Assembly (NCBI GenBank): GCA_012845835.1
Contig: JABAKD010000009.1
Coordinates: 9,544,330-9,608,329, forward strand
Length of the DNA: 64,000 bases
Origin: Undaria pinnatifida
Lineage: Eukaryota > Sar > Phaeophyceae > Laminariales > Alariaceae
Direction: 5' to 3'
In this document: positions 55,754-64,000 of the stretch, in pieces
How positions within the stretch are numbered: position 1 is the first letter of the stretch
Layout of the letters: the number at the start of each line of letters is the position of its first letter
Made by a program: the position numbers and the translations under genes
The notes under the pieces: generated by a model
What the model saw: only the letters and a program-made list of their open reading frames with translations
Told to the model about the DNA's origin: nothing
The model's database searches: none

Positions 55754-57481
55754 TCAGTGGTCGTCCGATGCCAAGAGCTGGTCAAGCTCTGCCTTCAGCT
55801 GCTCCACCCGTAGGCCGCTGCGTGTGAGGGAAGGGCGACATACAGCAGCGAAACATGCAGGGCGAGGAGGTTTACTTCAGCCACATGGCGAAACACTTGT
55901 TGAGGGCGGGCAACAGTTCGAGGCGGTAAGAAAAGGGTGCCTTCCTCGAGACGCAATAAAACCGGTCAGGTAATCAGAGTGCATCAAGCGTACGGTCCAG
56001 GGGTCTCTACAAAACATGTCAGAGACCGTTTCTGCATGCTACTTCCTCTTCGTTCAGTTCGTGTAATTTCAACCTCACGGTCAATGCCGATATCAGTCTC
56101 AAGCGCAAAATCTATCTTAACCTCAACTTCAAAATCCAACATCCATAGCAATCTCATGTTTACATTAGTACCAAAAACAAAGAAATTAAACCGAGCGGAG
56201 AGTGCATATTGCAAAGGAAAGAAATCGCCATTTGCAGTCCAGCCCGTTTCAGCCCACCTTCCTCTCATGATCTCCGTTCGCTTCTGCTCGGTCACTGAAC
56301 TCAAAACCTCCTCGAAGAGGGCCACGGCCTCTATATGTTGGAAACGAGACAGGGCGACCCGTCGACAGCAGAAGGCAGGAAGAACACCATCAGCCAAAAA
56401 AGAGAGGGGGCACAGGTAGGGTCCGTTGCGGGCCAGATTAACCCGGCGAGCATACACTACAAAATAAACATATATATATAGGAGCGGGTTAGGTGGTGGT
56501 CATAGAAAACCGTGCGCTTCGAGCCGAGCGAATGGCATGCTCTGTTCGTGAACACGGCCACATAATCGGATGTGCACTGGAAGTGCCATTGCGGCAGTGT
56601 CTCCGGCGTTTGTGTAACACAAACGCTACCGTGGCGCAGGAGAGCCATATATACTACTGATTGCACGCAACGCGCCAGATATTTTTGTTCTGCAGGCATC
56701 AAGCTGACGTTGCGTCGTCGCACAGTGCAATACATAGACATTCCTATGTAATTTGTCCTCCCGATCTGGTGAAAGGCAAGAGCGGACGGCAAGCAGAGGA
56801 AACAAGTGCAGGCTGATACAGCGTGTGCCGCGACTAAATGCAAGCAGGTTGCAACTGCTCATTGAAAAGGTCCACACAACAACACAGCAGCAGCAGCACA
56901 CGATAAGGCGACACGGTCCCGCCCAGCTCTAATTCCTGCTCAGACTCTATGATTAGCTCTCGCTATCGCTTCTGGCCCGTCATGAGACCAGCGGTCGGAC
57001 CGTCCACCGAATCAAGGGTATTGTAGTCATATCCTACGACGTTTGATGATGGTGAACACAATTTAGGAGGGCTCAGCGTGTCCCGTAGGGGGTGGCAAGG
57101 CCTGCAGCACTGTACCTATCTGGCAGGTCTGCTTCCTACAGCAACACCGTGTTTCGCAGCCTAGTTGAACGTACATCGCCTGAGCACACCCGTACCGACA
57201 CCATGCGCACTATAACTCGTATTACGACCCCAACGACATCGAGAAACTACCGCATGGTATTTTCAGCAGCAGGTGACATCCCCCCAGCACAGACACAAAT
57301 TACGCAGCCCCTACGTTTTCTTACCGTCAACCGCCTCTTTAGCTGCCGCGGCTTCCTCGTCAAAGTACGTCGTTTCCTTGCTCTCGCCCGCGAACTCCAT
57401 CTCTTCCCGTGCCTGTCGTGCGACGCGGGGTTTCACGTTAAAGATACGGGCCGTAGGTGCGGGACGAGAAAAGGCAGGCAT
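55754..57481 (-). CDS. Small coiled-coil protein of unknown function, three exons
   Basis: Minus-strand exons 57481-57325, 56330-56258 and 55817-55754, with donors GTAAGA and GTGGGC and acceptors ATATAG and ACACGCAG; phases 1 and 2 close correctly and the sum is 294 nt, 97 residues plus stop. The protein starts MPAFSRPAPTARIFNVKPRV, then an acidic helix-rich part (FDEEAAAAKEAVDEAVALFEE) and ends GLRVEQLKAELDQLLASDDH. The heptad-like spacing of Leu, Val and Ala suggests a coiled coil. I do not recognise a named family. The basic, Phe/Arg-containing N-terminus could be an organelle targeting segment, but that is a guess. Upstream non-coding exons cannot be excluded. Confidence 0.65.
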
Positions 57482-58250
57482 TACGCGGATGAGGGGGAAT
57501 TGCGGAAAACGTTGGATATTTGACAACGCATTCCAACCCTTTAAAAACTTCATCCACGTTGCTGGGACAATTTACTGGGAATTAGTGCTGGGTCGTTTTT
57601 TTTCTGTAGTGATGCGCATTACGCATTTCCCGTTCAATCAACATGACAGGGATGCTGTGGTGCGTCACAGCTCCAATACAACAGTACTCTCTACCCGCAC
57701 GTACGCTGTACGATACACGTAGAATACGTGGAACCTTTTTGCTTTTGTGCACTGAGTGCAATGAATTATCGTTCGATACGGTGAAGAATACACACACCTC
57801 CAGTCGTTCTATCTCCAAGAGAAACGTTGAAGTGTCATATCGATTGCAGAGCACGTTCAACCTCCTGCAGATGTGGTTTAGTCGTGAAATGTGCCATGCT
57901 TATGATGTTGCTTATCTATTGTAAAACCTACAGCTTGTGATGTTGCTTATCTATTGTAAAACCTACAGCCTGTGATGTTGCTTATCTGTTGTAAAACCTT
58001 AAGCATAAATCAGAACCGCCTTTTCACCTTAGAGAGAGCGAAAAAGCGGTCAACTGATACTTTCGCCCCGATACTGAAAGCGATCGCGCCGTCTCATCAC
58101 CAACCGAGAGAGCACGCCCCCATAAACTTGGTCGAGGGGTAGAAAGTACGAGTACCGAGTACGAGTACGATACGATACAGTATATATGAGTACCCAGTAC
58201 CCGTACGTCAAGGGTGTGTTCGGTAAGGTACGTATCGAGGCGTACCGGCG
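57482..58250. other. Non-coding stretch
   Basis: No exon supported. Three tandem copies of a 36-37 bp unit (TGATGTTGCTTATCTATTGTAAAACCTACAGC) lie at 57900-58000. Confidence 0.5.
57900..58003. repeat. Three copies of a 36-37 bp tandem repeat
   Basis: Units begin TGATGTTGCTTATCT(A/G)TTGTAAAACC; nearly identical to each other. Confidence 0.85.
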
Positions 58251-58254
58251 GTAT

Positions 58255-58760
58255 ATACCGCCGGTATTACCGGTACCGGACACTTCGCTAACTTCGGTAC
58301 GGCATCAATACCGGTACCGGAAACTTCGGTAAGTTCGGTACGACATCAATACCGGTACCAGAAACTTCGGTAAGTTCGATACGGCATCAATACCGGTACC
58401 GGCGGTGCCGTTACATACTTTCGTACCGGTACCGGACACTTTGGTATGTTCGGTACGACGTCAACACCGGTACCGGACATTTCGGTAAGTGCGGTACGTT
58501 ATCAATACCGGTACCGGACACTTCGGTAAGTTCGGTACGACATCAATACCGGAACCGGACACTTCGGTAAGTGCGGTACATCAAAATCCGGTACCGGACA
58601 CTTCGGTCAGTGCGGTACAACATCAATACCGGTACCGGCGGTGCCGGTATGCACGTTTGTACCGGACCCGGTACCGGTATCGGTACAACATCGATACCGG
58701 TACCGGACACTTCGGTAAGATCTGCACAACATCAACCCGGTACCGGACACTGCCGTACGT
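58255..58760. repeat. GGTACCGG minisatellite, left block
   Basis: About 12 copies of a unit near ACTTCGGTAAGTTCGGTACGACATCAATACCGGTACCGGAC, 38-42 bp, with degenerate copies. The same unit forms the block at 59515-59995. Confidence 0.9.
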
Positions 58761-58897
58761 TTGCACGATAAACGCGATTCCATCACTTGGTGACGTCCTT
58801 CCTTGGAGCTTTGGCTCCAGGCAGCACTGCAAGCCACACACACCCCGGTCCCCATGCATCTTTCAGTAGGCTCGGTATACCGAGACTCTGAGAACGC

Positions 58898-59348
58898 ATG
58901 AGCAACGGCGCAAATTGCCTGAATGAGGTGGCTTCCAGCAGTGATGCCACCATTTCTGGTGGCGGGTCGTTTTCGCCAGCTCCCACACCAGCGCCGGCGG
59001 CAAAAGTTATCGACATGAACGCGGAAAAGAAAGCCGTGCCGGTGATTTTGTCTGCTCCTGTGTACAATTCGTGCCTGCTCCTGTGTACAACTCGCGCACG
59101 GGGGACGTGTACGAGTTACCGGCGGAGACGATCAAAGCCGTCGATGATTTCCCGGTGCCGGCCGGTTTTCGGAGGGGAGGGACGCGTGAAGCCTCGTTTA
59201 TGTACTCGATTGGCGTGTACGTCGAACCGACCGACGAGAAAACGGCACCTGCAAGTACTTCTGCTTAGCAAGCGCATCTTACCGTCAGCAGAAGACGGTG
59301 ATCCCCTGCAAAGGCCGCGACCGCGCAAACGTCAACAAGTTACCTTTT
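58898..59348 (+). pseudogene. Decayed ORF, possibly a zinc-finger N-terminus of a hAT-like transposase
   Basis: The first segment reads MSNGANCLNEVASSSDATIS through DMNAEKKAVPVILSAPVYNS. A 23-bp tandem duplication (units starting 59053 and 59076) shifts the frame; the next segment reads VYNSRTGDVYELPAETIK through PAGFRRGGTREASFMYSIG. A second frameshift near 59250 leads to ENGTCKYFCLASASY and QQKTVIPCKGRDRANVNK, cysteine spacing that recalls the zinc-binding start of hAT-type proteins. The assignment is tentative. The ORF sits between two GGTACCGG minisatellite blocks. Confidence 0.4.
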
Positions 59349-59514
59349 GAACAGCATACCAAGACAAAGAAAACAAGATAAAAATATCGAAAATAAATAT
59401 CTAATACATTTCACTTCACTTATATGCCTCAGCGGGTACTCCCGGCCAATACCGGATTAGCTCTGTACATATACCGCCAGTTTATGTTCAGTTTATGTAC
59501 CTAAGCGCAAGGGT

Positions 59515-59995
59515 GTGCCGGTACCTTGTCGGCGGTATATACCGCCGGTACTGCCGGTATATGTATTCAAGTGTGTGCCGGTACCGGCACCGGTACCGGC
59601 ACAGTACAGAATTTTGCACCGATACCGGACGCTTCGGTAAGTTCGGTACGACATCAATACCGGTACCAGAAACTTCAGTTCGGTACGACATCAATACCGG
59701 CACCGGACACTTCGGTAAGTTCGGTACGACATCAACACCGGTACCGGCAACTTCTGTAAGTTCGGTACGACATTAATACCGGTACCGGCAACTTCTGTAA
59801 GTTCGGTACGACATTAATACCGGTACCGCCGGTACCGGTACATACTTTCGTACAGGTGCCGGGCACTTCGGTAACTTCGGTACACCTCCAATACCCGTAA
59901 CGGACACTTCGGCAAGTGCGGTATAACGTCGATACCGGTACCGGACACTTCGGTAAGTTAGGTACATCCATACCGGTACCGAGAATACCGGTGCC
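59515..59995. repeat. GGTACCGG minisatellite, right block
   Basis: Same unit family as 58255-58760, about 12 copies, some with GCCGGTACCGG insertions. Confidence 0.9.
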
Positions 59996-59999
59996 GTAC

Positions 60000-61900
60000 C
60001 GAACAAACCCTAGCCGTAGGTTATACTCGCAGGCCGGGAGAGAGGAGGTGAAAAAACCATCTGCTACGCTAAAGATGAGCTGCATTTCCCCTGGGATGAA
60101 ACGTTAACGATCAAAACAGAATGGCGGCTCATGCTCGCTTTGCTTGATTCCATAGAAGAAATTGTTTGGCTAGGCCCAGCCTCGATCTAATCCTCCCTCT
60201 TTTCCCCCCTGGGCAGTGTACAGCTTGCTGCATTTTGGTGCTCTTGTATGCTCGGTGGATTGCCGACGCCCATCTCTTCCGCGCACGGTATGTTATTGTT
60301 TGGATGCGAGATTTATGGTATCTCGCGACTCTCGCATAAGCTACACACCCACACCTACACCCCTGTCCTTAGCAGGGGCCCGGAGCCCAGAGCCGACATT
60401 GTCTTGCTCTCGGCTTCGTAGATGGACCCAGCTCGATGAGACAAAAAATACAGAAACACAATGAATTATCATTGCATGCATGATCGGTGCAGCTCCTTTG
60501 GTCTCTATGGTTACATGTTCCCGTCAGAACCTGCCGGACAACGTTTCAGTTGGAAACCCTCCGTGGATACACCTGTATGGCCCAACCACCACAGCTTTCG
60601 TAAAGTGAAAATACACAATTTGTCGGCAGCGCAGCTCTTTCAGAATGAACAGACGTCCCTGGTAAGTGCAAATACGACGACAGCAAGCACATATTGCTGT
60701 CCTCTCGGCCGGTTGCGAGAGAACCGCACAGCTGTTGCTGCTGGTGTCTGCAGCAGCAGCTGTGATGGATCATCTTCAGCGCACGTTCCCGTCGACTTCG
60801 GCTACGGGGCCCTGTCACGGAGTTGATCCCGAGTCCCCAAATCCCCTGCCTTTCAGCGCTATTTGCGGGCCTAATTCCATCTTTTTTTAGCCATCCCCTC
60901 CCTCACTTATTCAAGTATGCTATCGGTATGCTATACGAGGCGCTCGAATCTCATTGAGGAACAACAAAGAAAGATCGTGACCCGATTGAGCTTAATCCGG
61001 CTGAGCTTTCGGTTCCCGTCCCTTGGTTGAGTGTATCTGGCCAATTTCAGTATAAACCCACTTTTCTCGTTTGAACAGCTTATTTGCATACGTATATACA
61101 TACCTGGAACGTGAAGGAGTGTTTTCTACATTCAACTGCCCTTTCCACTTTCCACAAACACTTCAGTACAGAGACAGACCTCTTTGATTGGGTCAGATGG
61201 TTGATTGCTGAAGGATCATTGCGACCGGTATACGAGCAACCCGAGCTACAGCGATACCTATAACTTTGTTATATGCACAACCTGGCACAACCTAAAGAAC
61301 GACGTATCTACGAACTCTTCATGGAAAAGCGATAAAAACGAATGCTTAACGTTGATGATGGTTCCGCGATTGACCTTCGGTCTAGAGATACAAACCATCT
61401 ACCGTATAGCCGAGTGGCTTCGAACAAGCAAGGCCTCATGAATGTAGATGACAGCGTCGAAGATTACGATTTTATGTGCACCCATGCTCTACGTATATAG
61501 AGCTAGAGCGCGAGAGGTGGCGAGCGTTGTGGTTGAGTCTTCTGCTGAGAAGTACTGGGAGGTTGCCAATTTTGAGTTTTCGTTGGTTAAAGGTGTGTTG
61601 ACGACATTCTGATGATACGACACTTGTACAGCAGTATCATATCGTGTACTGGGAATATACTGGACAATAGTCTATTGGCTTGATAATGCGTCAGCAACCA
61701 GTATGCATGTACTGGACTCGATCGAGCGTACCGTGGTGCGTACGATACGCCTGTGCTGCTATAGATAGATACTGGTAGGGTACATGGTATGATACCTGGT
61801 ACCAGCATAGCACGCACCCGGTATGTTACAGTACAACTCCCCTCGGCTGCTCCCCGGCTGGGGTGGTGCTCGGGCCTGAGGCTTCTCCAAAACGGGCCAG
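60000..61900. other. Non-coding stretch
   Basis: No exon supported on either strand. Short open frames have no recognisable motif. Confidence 0.5.
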
Positions 61901-62110
61901 AGCCCCTGAGGGTGTGTGTGGCATCGACCGTACTCGTGCGCTGAACTAGCGCTCGGGTATGGCCGGGCCGGGGTGACAGCCAGTGACAGAGCAAAAAAGT
62001 TCCTCGCGGATTTTTTTAACGCAGCAGCCTTGCCTGCGGACGCAGTGTCGCATCACCGTCAAGGAAAGCGAGGGGCTCGTATCGAACAGAGAAGAGAGGA
62101 TCAAACCCAC

Positions 62111-63451
62111 ATGAGTAAGCACCAAACTCGGGAAGGAGATGGACGTGGCGTGTCGGGACTACTGCCCCCTTCACGTTGGCACTTAGGCAAGAACCGGGCT
62201 GGGCGAAGGGGGACGGAGAGGGGGAAATACCCTGTCTGGGAAAAACGGAGGGTGGAAGGGAGGAAATCGGGTGCTCGGAAGAAGAGGGGGAGACGCAGGA
62301 GGATGCGAAAGGCTGCTCAGAAAATACGCACAGGTGCAAGGGCTAGGTCGAGAGCAGGGGAACTCGCCGTGGGTACGTACAACGTTCGCACACTTGCTTT
62401 CAAGGGCACGAACGGCATAGGCCACGCCGATGTGATACTGAAGACTTGCGAGGACGCAGGTTGTGATACCATAGGATTGCAGGAGGTGGGTGGCAATGAA
62501 CAAAGCGCTTTTACGGCGGCGGGATATGTTGTGTTTTGCTCAGGAGCAAACGGAGAAAAGCACGAAAAGAAGGGGAACCACGGGGTAGGCTTAGCTGTTA
62601 GAGAGTCTATCGTGGCAGGGATGGATAAGGGCGACGTCGCGGTTGAGTGCATCAGTGCTAGATTGATGAAGGTTCGCATCCAACTCAAAGGGAAAACTAA
62701 CGGTGTGTCTTTCATTGTAGGCTATGCTCTCAGTCTCGACAAGAGCACCAACGAAAAGGATTACTTTTGGAGTTCACTTGACGAGGTGGTGAAGGGGATA
62801 CCCAGTAGGGACCACCTCCTTGTCTTGATGGACGCAAATGCTCGTACAGGCATGAGAGGGATCGGATGGACCGACAGCAAGGTACTGTGTGCATACGGAC
62901 GTGACGAGCTGAACGACAACGGAGAGCGATTATTGACTCACGCAACTGATAACAAACTCACCCTCCTCAACACGTACTATGCTACACCTGCTCGTGGTAT
63001 ATCGTACACGTTTCAGAGTCCTAACCGAGGAAAGGCCCAATACAGGCTTGACTACATATTGACACGGCAAGTGGATAGACGATTGGTACGTAATGTCCCT
63101 GTGCGGACCCCACCCAGGGAGAACGCTGAGTCGGACCACAACCTCGTAATCGGATATATTCGCCTTTTGGGCCGCATCGCACCAGATCGTCCAAAGAGAG
63201 TCATCAAAAACCGGCGAGTTATTGATCTACCAAGGTTAATGGCGGACCCGCATCTCCGGATGAATTTCCAAAACGCGATAGCAGCCAAGCTTGCCTCCCC
63301 GATACCCGGTACTAATGCCGGAAGCGTTGATGACATGACCTCATTACGGACCGAGACGCTACTGTCGAATGCGGCCGACATAGCGCCCCTATTCGGCGCA
63401 AACAAGTACCGAGGGACTGGTGTGCGACTGAGAAGACGAAAGCGGAGTTGA
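62111..63451 (+). CDS. LINE endonuclease/exonuclease/phosphatase (EEP) domain ORF, broken at its 3' end
   Basis: Open from ATG 62111 (the frame is open further upstream to about 61916 without ATG). A basic Arg/Lys-rich N-terminus precedes the APE-like endonuclease: GTYNVRTL, GLQEV (catalytic Glu), GVGLAVRES, LMDANARTG (Asp-x-Asn), YRLDYILTRQ and ESDHNLV (Ser-Asp-His). All catalytic positions of the family are present, so the nuclease part looks intact. It nicks target DNA to prime reverse transcription. The ORF ends early at 63451 owing to a frameshift just before TEKTKAELN. Confidence 0.85.
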   Translation: MSKHQTREGDGRGVSGLLPPSRWHLGKNRAGRRGTERGKYPVWEKRRVEGRKSGARKKRGRRRRMRKAAQKIRTGARARSRAGELAVGTYNVRTLAFKGTNGIGHADVILKTCEDAGCDTIGLQEVGGNEQSAFTAAGYVVFCSGANGEKHEKKGNHGVGLAVRESIVAGMDKGDVAVECISARLMKVRIQLKGKTNGVSFIVGYALSLDKSTNEKDYFWSSLDEVVKGIPSRDHLLVLMDANARTGMRGIGWTDSKVLCAYGRDELNDNGERLLTHATDNKLTLLNTYYATPARGISYTFQSPNRGKAQYRLDYILTRQVDRRLVRNVPVRTPPRENAESDHNLVIGYIRLLGRIAPDRPKRVIKNRRVIDLPRLMADPHLRMNFQNAIAAKLASPIPGTNAGSVDDMTSLRTETLLSNAADIAPLFGANKYRGTGVRLRRRKRS

Positions 63452-64000
63452 ACGCACGATGGCGGGATAGGGAAGACGCGACGCAGCGGGTCCGTTCTGC
63501 TCCAAACGATCGTGGTCTACGGCGAGATTTAAAGGCGACCACAAAACAGCTGAAACGCACGCGGGCGGAAGCTGTACAGAGGTTCATCGCGGCTACGTTA
63601 ATCAACTCGAAGGGCGTATCCGAGAAGGTGATCAATTTGGCTCCTACAAACGCCTAAAGGGGATGGGTGTGAAAGGGGAGAGGACTTTTAACTCGCAGTA
63701 CATCGAAGACGAGGAAGGTCGATTGCTGCGGGATAATGCCCTCACCCGCGAGCGGTGGGTGAGGTGGTTTCACAAACTGCTCAACACCAAGTCGCCGACC
63801 CTTGACCCGAGCATTGTGGACGGGCTTGAGCAGTGGCCCCCGTGCAGACCACTGGACGATGTCCCGTCTAGGTACAAAGTAGAGGAGGCGATCCGTGCGT
63901 TGGCGAGCCGAAAGGCGGTAGGGCCCGATGGTCTCCCGGCCGAGCTCTTGAAGGTGTTGGCCGACGAAGGAGAATTGAACACTCTCGGAAAGTTCCACGA
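63425..64000 (+). pseudogene. LINE region between endonuclease and RT palm, frameshifted
   Basis: The linker and RT N-terminal motifs (GPDGLPAELL, equivalent to the RT0/RT1 region of LINEs) lie in two further frames, joined by an indel near 63590. Truncated by the window end. Confidence 0.8.

Larger units (their letters stand above)
61916..64000 (+). mobile_element. LINE, 5' part, running off the window, with frameshifts
   Basis: Contains an EEP-endonuclease ORF, then RT N-terminal sequence. After the stop at 63451 the expected sequence continues in another frame (TEKTKAELNARW, from about 63425), shifts again near 63590 (QLEGRIREGDQFGSYKRLKG), and reads on through ERWVRWFHKLLNTKSP and RKAVGPDGLPAELLKVLAD to the window end. 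At least two indels therefore break it. The RT palm lies outside the window. It appears to be the same LINE type as the 5'-truncated copy at 25205. Confidence 0.88.

Noticed and set aside
55984-56457. 157-codon minus-strand ORF
   Set aside because: Only its middle (56330-56258) carries the exon of the 97-residue gene; the rest looks like intron read-through.
1-64000. An integrated large DNA virus, as occurs in some brown algae
   Set aside because: No capsid, polymerase or other viral gene was seen in the window.

Overview
The window looks like nuclear DNA of a multicellular stramenopile, most likely a brown alga (Ectocarpus-like). The reasons are multi-exon genes with GT-AG introns of several hundred bases, a large LRR gene built from short exons, a LINE family whose protein I associate from memory with brown algae, and very many simple repeats. 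No search could be run, so the taxon is an inference.

Region by region. 1-2836: no gene seen. 2837-3979 and 9918-10250: two parts of one minus-strand reading frame, split by a 5.9 kb Ty1/copia element (3985-9917) with identical 791-bp LTRs, a 5-bp target-site duplication (CAACC), a copia-like primer-binding site and a polypurine tract, but with deletions in RT and RNase H and no recognisable gag or integrase. 10251-17328: non-coding, with tandem duplications, C-rich repeats, two tRNA-derived SINE-like copies and a hairpin element. 17329-31675: a plus-strand protein kinase of about 1264 residues. Its catalytic domain is cut after the APE motif by a 10.5-kb intron that holds a 5'-truncated LINE, TIR elements and arrays of an 85-bp-LTR TRIM-like element with a tRNA-like core. 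32606-42258: a complete eight-exon minus-strand gene for a TPA1/OFD1/OGFOD1-type prolyl hydroxylase. 42758-55071: a thirteen-exon plus-strand gene for a 919-residue protein with a SAM-like N-terminus, about 14-15 LRRs and a C-terminal 'SHxW ... VWLDxxC ... RAWCRLE' domain. 55754-57481: a three-exon minus-strand gene for a 97-residue coiled-coil protein. 58250-60000: two GGTACCGG minisatellites flanking a decayed, possibly BED-like ORF. 61916-64000: the 5' part of a LINE of the same type as the one in the kinase intron, with an intact-looking EEP endonuclease, then frameshifts, running off the window.

The four host genes are arranged kinase (+), hydroxylase (-), LRR protein (+), small coiled-coil protein (-). 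The hydroxylase and LRR genes are divergent with 499 bp between their start codons; the other two gene junctions are convergent. The functions do not form an obvious pathway. The LRR protein is a plausible cell-surface-independent (no signal peptide seen) recognition protein; the hydroxylase probably modifies a ribosomal protein as its relatives do. For all three multi-exon genes the exon lengths and phases add up to an open frame, which is the main support for the models.
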